Shown: positions 8,586 to 17,692 of the stretch, one piece after another
Position numbering within the stretch: position 1 is the stretch's first letter
How the letters are laid out: the number at the start of each line of letters is the position of its first letter
Origin: Bacteroidaceae bacterium
Lineage (GTDB): Bacteria > Bacteroidota > Bacteroidia > Bacteroidales > Bacteroidaceae
Assembly (NCBI GenBank): GCA_016280445.1
Contig: JAEEGS010000071.1
Location: 1 to 64,000, forward strand
Direction of reading: 5' to 3'
Length of the DNA stretch: 64,000 bases
The notes under the pieces: generated by a model
What the model was told of the DNA's origin: nothing
Database searches by the model: none
The model's input: only the letters and a program-made list of their open reading frames with translations
Made by a program: the position numbers and the translations under genes

Positions 8586-8690
8586 GATTGAAGAATTGAA
8601 GAATTGAAAAATTGAAGTTTTTGGCTGGCGCGATGTTAGAACACCCCGTATGGCAACTTCAATTTTTCAATTTTTCAATTTTTCAATTTT
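8586..8690. repeat. Inverted array of 9-bp ATTGAARAA units
   Basis: GATTGAAGAATTGAAGAATTGAAAAATTGAAG opposite CTTCAATTTTTCAATTTTTCAATTTTTCAATTT. Confidence 0.8.
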
Positions 8691-9753
8691 ATTTGTTGAT
8701 GATTTCAATTTGCTGGTGCACACTTTCTTCGTGGATGCTCTCGAAGACTTTGGCGACGAAGTCGGGGCTCATGCCGCAGAGGGAGCCTTGCACACCGCGC
8801 TTGGACAGGATTTCGTTGTAGCGGACGGCTTGCAGCACGGTCATGTTGTGCTCTTTCTTGTAGTGGCCAATCTCGCGGCACACTCGCATACGCTTGGCCA
8901 GAATCTCCATGAGTTGGTTGTCCAGTTCGTCAATCTGCTTGCGCATGCTGGCCAATCCTTCGGTGGTGGTGTGCTCGTCGCGGATGATGAGGAGCGAGAG
9001 GATGTAGTCGAGCACTTCTGGGGTGACTTGCTGCTTGGCGTCGCTCCATGCTTTGTCGGGGTCGCAGTGGGCTTCTACAATCAGTCCGTCGAAACCGAGG
9101 TCCATCGACTGCTGGCAGAGTGGGGCGATGAGTTCGCGGCGGCCACCGATGTGTGAGGGGTCGCAGATGATGGGCAGGTTGGGGATGCGGCGGTGCAGTT
9201 CGATGGGAATCTGCCACATCGGGGCATTGCGGTATATCTTCTGCTCGTAACTGGAGAAGCCGCGGTGGATGGCTCCCATACGCTTCACGCCTGCCTGGTT
9301 GATGCGCTCTAAGGCTCCAATCCACAGTTCGATGTCGGGGTTGACGGGGTTCTTCACGAACACGGGCACGTCCACACCTTTCAAGGCGTCGGCCAATGCC
9401 TGCACGGCAAAGGGGTTGGCTGTGGTGCGGGCACCAATCCAAAGGATGTCCATGTCGTATTTCAGCGCCAGTTCCACGTGTTCGGGTGTGGCTACCTCGG
9501 TGGAGATGAGCATGTGGGTCTCTTCCTTCACTTGCTTCATCCATGGGAGTGCCTTCTCGCCGTTGCCTTCGAAGCCTCCTGGCTTGGTGCGTGGCTTCCA
9601 AACTCCTGCGCGGAAGTTGTGGCAGCCTTTCATGGCGAGTTCACGGGCGGTTTTCATCACTTGTTCCTCCGTCTCTGCGGAGCATGGGCCTGCAATCACG
9701 AACGGACGTTCGTTGTCGCTTGGCAGACCTAATGGTTGTAAATCGAGTTCCAT
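8689..9753 (-). CDS. Bifunctional 3-deoxy-7-phosphoheptulonate synthase / chorismate mutase
   Basis: RPFVIAGPCSAETEEQV...FRAGVWKPRT plus C-terminal chorismate mutase domain (IDELDNQLMEILAKRMRVCREIGHYKKEHNM). Confidence 0.93.
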   Translation of the reverse strand: MELDLQPLGLPSDNERPFVIAGPCSAETEEQVMKTARELAMKGCHNFRAGVWKPRTKPGGFEGNGEKALPWMKQVKEETHMLISTEVATPEHVELALKYDMDILWIGARTTANPFAVQALADALKGVDVPVFVKNPVNPDIELWIGALERINQAGVKRMGAIHRGFSSYEQKIYRNAPMWQIPIELHRRIPNLPIICDPSHIGGRRELIAPLCQQSMDLGFDGLIVEAHCDPDKAWSDAKQQVTPEVLDYILSLLIIRDEHTTTEGLASMRKQIDELDNQLMEILAKRMRVCREIGHYKKEHNMTVLQAVRYNEILSKRGVQGSLCGMSPDFVAKVFESIHEESVHQQIEIINK

Positions 9754-9757
9754 ATAT

Positions 9758-9905
9758 GACCCCCTCCCCGCTCCCCCTGTTGAGGGGGAGAGTAGAATGT
9801 TGGTGGGGAGGATTCTACTTGTATATTATTTTGTTGTTATTGATTCTTGTTTTGTATGTTGTGGAGGTAACCACCCCCTCTCTCACAGGGAGGGTGAAGG
9901 GAAGG
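9758..9905. repeat. About 148-bp dispersed repeat, copy A
   Basis: GACCCCCTCCCCGCTCCCCCTGTTGAGGGGGAG...CACAGGGAGGG; near-identical to 11066-11213. Confidence 0.95.
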
Positions 9906-11061
9906 CCTCCTTTATTCTCTGCAATGCAGTGAGCATCTTCTCGTCTTTGGCACAAAGCGAGATGCGGATGTAGCGTTTGCCGTTGGAGCCGAAGATGAAG
10001 CCGGGGGTGATGAAGACGCGGGCTTCGTGGAGCACCTTCTCGGTCAGGTCTTCGACGTCGGCGATGCTGTCGGGGATGCGTCCCCAGAGGAACATGCCTT
10101 GCTGCGTGGGGTCGAAGGTGCAGCCGAGGGTGGTCATGATTTGCTCGGCTATCTTGCGACGGGTGGCGTAGGTCTCGATGTTGGCGTGGGTGTGCCATGC
10201 TTCGGTGTTGTCGTAGGCTTGAGCGGCTGCGAGTTGCAGGGGACGGAAGGTGCCGGAGTCGATGTTGCTCTTGATTTTCAGAATCCACTGCACGAAGGTG
10301 CTGTTGGTGGCGAGCATACCGACACGCCATCCGGGCATGTTGTGGCTCTTCGACATGGAGTTGAATTCGATGCAGCACTCTTTGGCTCCTGGCACTTGGA
10401 GGATGCTCAGGTGTTCGTCGCGGTTGAGGATGAAGGAGTAGGGGTTGTCGTTCACCACCACGATGTTGTGTTTCCGGGCGAATGCGACTATCTTCTCATA
10501 CAGTTCGCGGGTGGCACGTCCACCTGTGGGCATATTGGGGTAGTTCGTCCACATGAGTTTCACGCCTGTCAGGTCCATCGCTTCCAACTGCTCGAAGTCG
10601 GGTTGCCAGCCGTTGGTCTCCATCAGGTCGTAGTTCACGATTTGCTGACCGAGTATCTTGCTGAGCGATGTGTAGGTGGGGTAGCCGGGATTGGGCACCA
10701 GCACTTTGTCGCCTGGGTTGCACAGTGCCAAGGTTACATGCAGGATGCCTTCCTTGCTGCCGATGAGTGGCTGAATCTCGGTGGCTGGGTCGAGTTCCAC
10801 ATTATACCATCTCTTGTAGAATCGGGCCATTGCCTTGCGCAGTTCGGGTATGCCCACTGTGGGCTGATAGCCGTGTGCGTCGGGGCGTTTGGCGTTCTCG
10901 CAGAGCACGTCGATGGTTTCTGCACTGGGAGGCATATCGGGTGAGCCGATGGCAAGCGAGATGATGTCCTTGCCTTCTGCGTTCAATTGTGCCACTTCCT
11001 TTAATTTTCTCGAAAAGTAGTATTCTGAGACTAACGAGAGTCTGTCTGCTGGCTGTATCAT
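9883..11061 (-). CDS. Pyridoxal phosphate-dependent aminotransferase
   Basis: Class I/II aminotransferase motifs (NYPNMPTG, VNDNPYSF, NSMSKSHNMPGWRVG); inside aromatic amino acid operon. Confidence 0.9.
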   Translation of the reverse strand: MIQPADRLSLVSEYYFSRKLKEVAQLNAEGKDIISLAIGSPDMPPSAETIDVLCENAKRPDAHGYQPTVGIPELRKAMARFYKRWYNVELDPATEIQPLIGSKEGILHVTLALCNPGDKVLVPNPGYPTYTSLSKILGQQIVNYDLMETNGWQPDFEQLEAMDLTGVKLMWTNYPNMPTGGRATRELYEKIVAFARKHNIVVVNDNPYSFILNRDEHLSILQVPGAKECCIEFNSMSKSHNMPGWRVGMLATNSTFVQWILKIKSNIDSGTFRPLQLAAAQAYDNTEAWHTHANIETYATRRKIAEQIMTTLGCTFDPTQQGMFLWGRIPDSIADVEDLTEKVLHEARVFITPGFIFGSNGKRYIRISLCAKDEKMLTALQRIKEAFPSPSL

Positions 11062-11065
11062 GAAA

Positions 11066-11213
11066 GACCCCCTCCCCGCTCCCCCTGTTGAGGGGGAGAG
11101 TAGAATGTTGGTGGGGAGGATTCTACTTGTATATTATTTTGTTGTTATTGATTCTTGTTTTGTATGTTGTGGAGGTAACCACCCCCTCCCTCACAGGGAG
11201 GATGAGGGGAGGG
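11066..11213. repeat. About 148-bp dispersed repeat, copy B
   Basis: Near-identical direct copy of 9758-9905, offset 1308 bp. Confidence 0.95.
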
Positions 11214-12048
11214 TTTCCTTTCCTTCCTTGTATTCACCCAATATCTTCAGTTGCTTGGTCAGGGGTCTGACGGCGTCGATGCTCTGGCGGTAGCGGGTGT
11301 AATCGTCGTACATCACGTCGATGTAGAACATATACTCCCACTCTCTGCCAATGATGGGCAATGACTGAATCTTGGTGAGGTTGATTTTGTAGAACGAGAA
11401 GATGCTCAACACCTGCGAGAGTGAACCTTCGCTGTGGGGAAGGCTGAACACGATGCTTGATTTGTTGGACTTGCTGGGCACACTCAGTTCCTCTGCCACC
11501 CAAGGGTCAGCCACAATCAGGAAGCGGGTGAAGTTGTGCTTGTTCGTCTCGATGCCCTCTTGCAGAATTTTCATTCCGTAGAGTGGGGCAGCGTATTTCG
11601 AGCAGATGGCGGCATGACCTCTCAGCGCGTTCTCGCTGATGTTTTTGGCAGAGCCTGCTGTGTCGTCGGTCTCCACAATCTTGAACTGGGGATGCTGTTT
11701 CAGGAAGTTTCTGCACTGCATCAGCGCCACAGGGTGTGAGTTCACTTCTGTGATGTCTTCCCAGTCGTCTTCTGGCAGACACATGATGCTGTGTGAGATG
11801 CGGAGTTTGTGCTCGCCCACAATCTGCATGCCGCTGTCGCGCAGCAGTTCGTAGTTGTGCAGCAGCGACCCCGCGATGGTGTTTTCTATCGCCACCATGC
11901 CAATCACTTTCGAGTCTTTCTTCATCTCCTCGAACACCTCTTCGAATGTGTCGCAACAAATCAGTTCGATGTCTTCACCTTCGAAGTAATAGTGGCTGGC
12001 TACGTCGTGGTAACTTCCCACCTCTCCTTGTATTGCTACTCTTCTCAT
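11191..12048 (-). CDS. pheA: Prephenate dehydratase
   Basis: RVAIQGEVGSYHDVASHYYF; AIENTIAGSLLHNYELL; C-terminal ACT domain. Confidence 0.92.
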   Translation of the reverse strand: MRRVAIQGEVGSYHDVASHYYFEGEDIELICCDTFEEVFEEMKKDSKVIGMVAIENTIAGSLLHNYELLRDSGMQIVGEHKLRISHSIMCLPEDDWEDITEVNSHPVALMQCRNFLKQHPQFKIVETDDTAGSAKNISENALRGHAAICSKYAAPLYGMKILQEGIETNKHNFTRFLIVADPWVAEELSVPSKSNKSSIVFSLPHSEGSLSQVLSIFSFYKINLTKIQSLPIIGREWEYMFYIDVMYDDYTRYRQSIDAVRPLTKQLKILGEYKEGKETLPSSSL

Positions 12049-12077
12049 ATATTATATAATGTATAGTTTGCTCCACC

Positions 12078-12105
12078 AAAAAGCCCCACTCATCAGAGCG
12101 GGGCT
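12078..12105 (-). terminator. Intrinsic terminator in the pheA leader (attenuator)
   Basis: On minus: AGCCCCGCT-CTGATG-AGTGGGGCT followed by TTTTTGG, 30 nt upstream of the pheA ATG. Confidence 0.88.
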
Positions 12106-12162
12106 ATATTGTTTCACTATTGTTGTTGCATTGTCTTCCTATGAACACATAACTACCCGCTC

Positions 12163-12219
12163 TTACTTCTTGCTAAAGTAAAAGTAAAAATAGTAATATG
12201 TGTTAAACAATGACTTCAT
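12163..12219 (-). CDS. Phe/Tyr-rich attenuation leader peptide, 18 aa
   Basis: ATG AAG TCA TTG TTT AAC ACA TAT TAC TAT TTT TAC TTT TAC TTT AGC AAG AAG TAA = MKSLFNTYYYFYFYFSKK. Confidence 0.85.
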   Translation of the reverse strand: MKSLFNTYYYFYFYFSKK

Positions 12220-12284
12220 CTCTTTAAGATTGAAAAATTGAAGAATTGAAAAATTGAAGTTTTTCGTTTCAACTATTTTCGCTG

Positions 12285-12292
12285 CAAAAGTA
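12285..12292 (-). promoter_or_regulatory. -7 element (TACTTTTG) for the pheA operon
   Basis: TACTTTTG on minus with TTG about 19 bp upstream. Confidence 0.65.
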
Positions 12293-12459
12293 CATACTTT
12301 CCCCGAAACAACAAACATTTTTCAAGAAAAAATGCGGTTTTTGTGGAAAAAAGTGCAGATTTCGTAGAGAAAGAGTTACGAGTTTTCTCTTTTTTTGAGA
12401 GAAATGTGTACCTTTGTCCCGTTTTTCGGATTAGGGCAAATTACTATCTTATTACAAAC

Positions 12460-12975
12460 ATGAATATGAAAAGAAATAACTGGAAATTGGGTGAAGTGGT
12501 GGAACTTCCCAAAACTGGCAGTCAGATACACAAGAGCGGCAAGGAGTCGTATGAGCATATGACCTCTTCGTGCTATGTGTGTGTGCGTGAGGCTGCTAAT
12601 GGTCAGCGTGGCATCTTGGTGAAGATGATGGGCCGAATTAAGGCTCAAGAGATGATGATTGTCAATCATGAGCCTTTCTGTAAAGACGAGACGGAAGAGA
12701 CGGAAGGCCAGACGGTGTATTATAGTTATCGTTTTCCCACGTCGGAGGAACTGAAAGAGGTGCTGGACATCGTTCGTTCCAACGATGTTTTGTGGCGCCA
12801 GTTGGATGAAGCCTCCATGTTCATCAATCCTGATGGTTCCTTCTGGGTCAGAGAGATGGAACGGAAGTTCTTGGTGGTGAAGCATACCCAGTATTACGAC
12901 CCGAAGACTGGTTTCTTGTCATCGCCGGCAACTGCGGATGAGGCTCATCGTCGCCTTACCATCGCCTACTTTTAG
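12460..12975 (+). CDS. Hypothetical protein
   Basis: ORF MNMKRNNWKLGEVVELPKTG...; TACCTTTG promoter element at 12409. Confidence 0.6.
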   Translation: MNMKRNNWKLGEVVELPKTGSQIHKSGKESYEHMTSSCYVCVREAANGQRGILVKMMGRIKAQEMMIVNHEPFCKDETEETEGQTVYYSYRFPTSEELKEVLDIVRSNDVLWRQLDEASMFINPDGSFWVREMERKFLVVKHTQYYDPKTGFLSSPATADEAHRRLTIAYF

Positions 12976-13063
12976 TGTCGATGGCATATGAAAAAATGCG
13001 CGGTATGTGTGTCAACATATCGCGCATTCTTGTTTGTCTCTATTTCATTCTCTTAGGACGCTG

Positions 13064-15604
13064 TTATTTCCGATGGAGAATCTTCTTCCCCTTTTTGATG
13101 AGGATGCCAGGGCTGAGAGGCTTTCCTTGGATGTAGCGTCCGTAGAGGTCATAGGTCTTTTCGTCTGTTAGGACTGGTTGTTTGTTAACTGTCTGGATGT
13201 TCGTGGCCTCGATGATGCGGTGGCGAAGGGCGGAACGGACACCGTAGTAGGCGGGTTTCTTTTCCACACCCTCCGTGTAGAGCAGTGGAAGGGATGCCTC
13301 TCTCCAACTGTTGTTGTCCTTCAATCCCCAGATGACGAGATTGGGGCAGTTGTCGTTGTTGAGCATGATGTCGGTGATGACGCGGTAGTTGCGTGCCTGT
13401 TCCTCGTAGTTGGCCTCAGAAACGTATGGGATGCCCATGTCCAACTCGGTGATGATGCATTGAAGTCCTGCGTCGGCAAAACGCTGGATGGTCTTGGCCA
13501 GTTTGACGGAATCGACATCGCCGATGGAGAAGTGGCATTGCAATCCTACGCCGTCGATAGGAATGTCGCTGTTCTTCAGACGCATGGCCAGATTGTAGAA
13601 TGCGACAGACTTGGCTTTTCCCTGCATCTCCACGCCATAGTCGTTCAGGTAGAGCAGGGCATCGGGATCTGCACGATGGGCATAGACGAAAGCGGAGTCG
13701 ATGTAGTCTTCGCCGATGGCGCGCATCCACACGCTTTCGCGCAGTTCGTAGCCTTCAGGATTGGTGCGCACGGTTGTCTGGTCGTCGGACAGGCATTCGT
13801 TCACCACATCCCATTCGGTCACTTTGCCTTTGAAGTGTGTCACCACGTTGGTGATATGGGTCTCCATAATCTTCAAGGCTTCTGCGCGGCTCCAGTTTTT
13901 GTCGTTCTTCTTGCCGTCGCTTGACACCCATGTGGGCAATTGGGCATGCCATACGAGACAGTGCCCTCTCATCTTCATCTTGTTGTTTTGTGCAAAGTTC
14001 ACCAAGTTGTCGGCTGCCCAATAGTTGAACTCGCCACGTGAAGGTTCCAGTTCGTCGAATTTCATCTGGTTTTCTGCCACGAGCATATTGAACTGCTGTT
14101 TCACCTCTTTCGTCTCGGCCAATCCTGCGTTGGTGATGTCGTTTTTCCAAGTGGAGATGGCTGTGCCGATGTATTTCCCGTTCTGCGCGGCATATTCACG
14201 CAAAGTGGTCTTGTCGGTTTGGTCGTTGATGCCATCATCGTAGAAGGCACCCATGTGCTCTTTCTCTTCTTCCTCTGGGTCTTCGGGGTTCTCTGGTTCA
14301 TCTGAATCATTGAGCGACACGAGGCGCAGCCCGACGGTATATTCTCCGTTTTCTTCTTTCTCTACAATCTCCCAAGTGTAGCGTTCTGGCTTTTTCAGTT
14401 CGAAGTGCCAGTCGCCTGTTTTGCTCTTGGCGGTGAGCAGGTGGAATTCGTCTCCCACTTTCACGCCAGCATCCTTGGCCAACGCAATTTGGATGAGCGG
14501 CATCTTGTCGCTGGTCGAGAAGTCTTGTGTCATGTCGAAGTATTTGACGGTTCCGTTGACCATCAGTTGGTCATAATCGGATGCCGATTCAATCTTGAAG
14601 CGCAACACTGATTGGGGTCGCACGAAGAGGTTGGTGTTTTTTGATGTGGTGGCATAATTCTTCAGGGTGAGTGTACCCACCGCGTCATCGCCTGGTTCTA
14701 TCGTGCCATAGTTGTCCACGGTTCCAGCGATGCTTCCCGTACCGCCAAGCACACCACCTTCGAACACATATGCAATGGCCTCGTTGACATTTTGTTTTGC
14801 ACCCAAGGCTCCTCTCAGTTTCTTGCTCTCGGCTTCAAGACGGTCGTTCATCACCAGAACTCGGCCGTCCGTCACTCGCAAGCAACCTGTCAGATAGTTG
14901 TTGTTGCCTGTGATGCGGCAGGTGCCTTTGCCTTCCTTGATGATGCCCAAAGGATGCGTGTCGCTATAGTCGGGTGGGGCGATTTTTCCTGCCAATGTGG
15001 CATCTGCTCCAGAATAGCCCACCAGAAAGTATGCCGCACGTGTGTTCGTTTTCATATATCCAATAATGGATGAACCCACTTCCGTGTTCAGGTCGCCAAT
15101 GCGGAAACCGGCTCCATTTGTGTTGGCCTCACAAAGGAGAGTGGCGCCTGTGTGCAAAGTGACGTGGCATCGCTCCATCGAGTTGTTCACCTTGCCCGAC
15201 TTGATGTCGCTCTCCATGTTCTCGGGCGAAAAACTCTGGCCGCCATGCGCCAGCACCACACCATAGAGTGTTAAATTAGGTGAGTTCTCCTCGAAAGGAT
15301 AAATATGTACGTTTCCCGTGAAGTTCGTCCAGTTTGGCCAAGTCTCACCCTTTGCTGTGCCCAAATAGCAACGTTCGCCTCCGGCATACAGGTTCAGCGT
15401 GCCTTTTCCTGTGATGGTGGAACTGAAATAGCAATAGCGTGCCATCTTCACATCCACTTTCTTGAAAGAGGACAAATAGAGGGATTCATCGTATGATCTG
15501 TAATTGTTGGAAGAGTTGTTGCCACTGATGTCGATAGTGTTTTGAGCCCATGCTGGCATCAGTAACAAGAAAGCAATAAGTGTTAGTAATGTCTTCTTTT
15601 TCAT
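13064..15604 (-). CDS. Secreted GH10 endo-1,4-beta-xylanase with N-terminal autotransporter-like beta-repeat region and T9SS-like C-terminus
   Basis: Signal peptide; WDVVNECL acid/base and ITELDMGIP nucleophile regions of GH10; C-terminal YDLYGRYIQGKPLSPGILIKKGKKILH. Confidence 0.9.
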   Translation of the reverse strand: MKKKTLLTLIAFLLLMPAWAQNTIDISGNNSSNNYRSYDESLYLSSFKKVDVKMARYCYFSSTITGKGTLNLYAGGERCYLGTAKGETWPNWTNFTGNVHIYPFEENSPNLTLYGVVLAHGGQSFSPENMESDIKSGKVNNSMERCHVTLHTGATLLCEANTNGAGFRIGDLNTEVGSSIIGYMKTNTRAAYFLVGYSGADATLAGKIAPPDYSDTHPLGIIKEGKGTCRITGNNNYLTGCLRVTDGRVLVMNDRLEAESKKLRGALGAKQNVNEAIAYVFEGGVLGGTGSIAGTVDNYGTIEPGDDAVGTLTLKNYATTSKNTNLFVRPQSVLRFKIESASDYDQLMVNGTVKYFDMTQDFSTSDKMPLIQIALAKDAGVKVGDEFHLLTAKSKTGDWHFELKKPERYTWEIVEKEENGEYTVGLRLVSLNDSDEPENPEDPEEEEKEHMGAFYDDGINDQTDKTTLREYAAQNGKYIGTAISTWKNDITNAGLAETKEVKQQFNMLVAENQMKFDELEPSRGEFNYWAADNLVNFAQNNKMKMRGHCLVWHAQLPTWVSSDGKKNDKNWSRAEALKIMETHITNVVTHFKGKVTEWDVVNECLSDDQTTVRTNPEGYELRESVWMRAIGEDYIDSAFVYAHRADPDALLYLNDYGVEMQGKAKSVAFYNLAMRLKNSDIPIDGVGLQCHFSIGDVDSVKLAKTIQRFADAGLQCIITELDMGIPYVSEANYEEQARNYRVITDIMLNNDNCPNLVIWGLKDNNSWREASLPLLYTEGVEKKPAYYGVRSALRHRIIEATNIQTVNKQPVLTDEKTYDLYGRYIQGKPLSPGILIKKGKKILHRK

Positions 15605-15719
15605 GTCTTTTCTTGATGAAACGCCACAAAAGTACATATAAATAATGAATTATTAGGTCGAAAGAGGAAGAAATGACATTTATTTGGTGGTTTATTTTGC
15701 CAAATAACGAAAAAAACGT

Positions 15720-15727
15720 TAACTTTG
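15720..15727 (+). promoter_or_regulatory. -7 element TAACTTTG for rpsA
   Basis: TAACTTTG about 94 bp upstream of the rpsA ATG. Confidence 0.6.
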
Positions 15728-15820
15728 CAGCCGTTTTGTGTTTTAGGACACAGGACAGATTAGATTTTATCAACATAATGTCTAACTTTATTAATTACAA
15801 ACAAACAACAATTTTATTTT

Positions 15821-17617
15821 ATGGCAATTAAAGACATTAAACCGCTGGAAGGTTTCGATTGGGATGCATTCGAGAACGACGGCGTGAGCAGTGCTGACAA
15901 AGCCGCTCAAACTGCTGCCTATGAAGGCACTCTCAACAACGTGAACGACAACGAGGTGGTTGACGGTACTGTTACCGCTCTCAACGACCGTGAAGTTGTT
16001 GTCAACATCGGTTACAAGAGCGAAGGTATCATCGCACGCAGCGAGTTCCGTTACGCTCCAGACCTCAAGGTGGGTGACACCGTTGAGGTTTACATCGAGA
16101 ATCAGGAAGACAAGAAGGGTCAGCTCATCCTCTCTCACAAGAAGGCACGTCAGAGCCGTTCTTGGGATCGTGTGAACGCTGCACTTGCAAACGACGAAAT
16201 CGTGAATGGTTTCGTGAAGTGCCGCACAAAGGGTGGTATGATTGTTGACGTGCTTGGCACAGAGGCATTCCTCCCAGGTTCTCAGATCGATGTGAAGCCT
16301 ATCCGCGATTACGATACATTTGTTGGCAAGACCATGGAATTCAAGATTGTGAAAATCAATCAGGAGTTCCGCAACGTGGTTGTTAGCCACAAGGCTCTTA
16401 TCGAGGCAGAGCTCGAGGCTCAGAAGAAAGAGATTATCTCTAAGCTCGAGAAGGGTCAGATTCTTGAGGGTACTGTCAAGAACATCACCAACTATGGCGT
16501 ATTCATCGACCTCGGTGGTGTTGACGGTCTCATCCACATCACCGACCTCTCTTGGGGCCGCGTGAGCGATCCAAAGGAAATCGTTCAGCTCGACCAGAAG
16601 CTCAACGTGGTGATTCTCGACTTCGACGACGAGAAGAAGCGCATTGCTCTCGGTCTGAAGCAACTTACTCCACACCCATGGGATGCTCTTGATGCCAACC
16701 TCAAGGTAGGTGACAAGGTTCATGGTAAGGTGGTTGTGATGGCCGACTACGGTGCATTCATCGAGATTGCACCTGGTGTTGAAGGTCTCATCCACGTTTC
16801 TGAAATGTCTTGGAGCGCACACCTCCACTCTGCACAGGAATTCATGAAGGTGGGCGACGAAGTGGACGCTGTTATCCTCACTCTCGACCGCGAGGAGCGT
16901 AAGATGTCTCTCGGCGTGAAGCAGTTGAAGGATGACCCATGGGAGAAGATTGAAGAGAAGTATCCTGTTGGTAGCAAGCACACAGCTAAGGTGCGTAACT
17001 TCACTAACTTCGGTGTGTTTGTAGAGGTTGAGGAAGGTGTTGATGGTCTCATCCACATCTCTGACCTCTCTTGGACCAAGAAGGTGAAGCACCCATCAGA
17101 GTTCACCAAGATTGGTGAGCCTATCGAGGTGCAGGTGCTTGACATCGACAAGGAGAACCGTCGTCTCTCTCTCGGCCACAAGCAGCTTGAGGACAATCCT
17201 TGGGACAAGTTCGAGGAAGTGTTCACTCAGGATTCTATCCACGAGGGTAAGGTGATTGAAGTGCTCGACAAGGGTGCTGTTATCTCACTCGAAGGTGGTG
17301 TGGAAGGCTTTGCCACTCCAAAGCACCTCGTGAAGGAAGACGGTAGCCAGGCTCAGCTCGGCGAGACTCTCCAGTTCAAGGTGATTGAGTTCAACAAGGA
17401 GGCTAAGCGCATCATCCTTTCTCACTCTCGCATCTTCGAAGATGTTGCACGTGCTGAGGCTCGTGCCGCCAAGAAGGCTGAGGCTGCTGCCAAGAAGGCA
17501 AGCCGTCCACAGAAGGAGCAGGCTCCTGTTATCAAGAACGTGGCTGCTTCCACTTCTCTCGGCGACATCGACGCACTTGCTGCCCTGAAAGAGAAGATGA
17601 ACGACACTAACGAGTAA
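15821..17617 (+). CDS. rpsA: 30S ribosomal protein S1
   Basis: Repeated S1 domains (GVFIDLGGVDGLIHITDLSWGRVSDP etc.). Confidence 0.95.
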   Translation: MAIKDIKPLEGFDWDAFENDGVSSADKAAQTAAYEGTLNNVNDNEVVDGTVTALNDREVVVNIGYKSEGIIARSEFRYAPDLKVGDTVEVYIENQEDKKGQLILSHKKARQSRSWDRVNAALANDEIVNGFVKCRTKGGMIVDVLGTEAFLPGSQIDVKPIRDYDTFVGKTMEFKIVKINQEFRNVVVSHKALIEAELEAQKKEIISKLEKGQILEGTVKNITNYGVFIDLGGVDGLIHITDLSWGRVSDPKEIVQLDQKLNVVILDFDDEKKRIALGLKQLTPHPWDALDANLKVGDKVHGKVVVMADYGAFIEIAPGVEGLIHVSEMSWSAHLHSAQEFMKVGDEVDAVILTLDREERKMSLGVKQLKDDPWEKIEEKYPVGSKHTAKVRNFTNFGVFVEVEEGVDGLIHISDLSWTKKVKHPSEFTKIGEPIEVQVLDIDKENRRLSLGHKQLEDNPWDKFEEVFTQDSIHEGKVIEVLDKGAVISLEGGVEGFATPKHLVKEDGSQAQLGETLQFKVIEFNKEAKRIILSHSRIFEDVARAEARAAKKAEAAAKKASRPQKEQAPVIKNVAASTSLGDIDALAALKEKMNDTNE

Positions 17618-17641
17618 TTTTATCTCACACAACTTAACACC

Positions 17642-17682
17642 CAAGGGACATGTCCACACGGATGTGTCCCTTGATTTCTTTT
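17642..17682 (+). terminator. Terminator after rpsA
   Basis: CAAGGGACA...TGTCCCTTG then T-rich tract. Confidence 0.75.
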
Positions 17683-17692
17683 CAACCGCTCT

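Noticed and set aside
10027-10944. 305-aa plus-strand ORF
   Set aside because: Antisense to the aminotransferase; His/Val/Gly-rich composition typical of a shadow frame.
12056-12110. Hairpin upstream of pheA as a plain terminator of a plus-strand transcript
   Set aside because: The T-tract (TTTTT) follows the stem on the minus strand, and no plus-strand gene ends here; it belongs to the pheA leader.
15791-17092. 433-aa minus-strand ORF
   Set aside because: Antisense to rpsA; repetitive because rpsA itself is repetitive.
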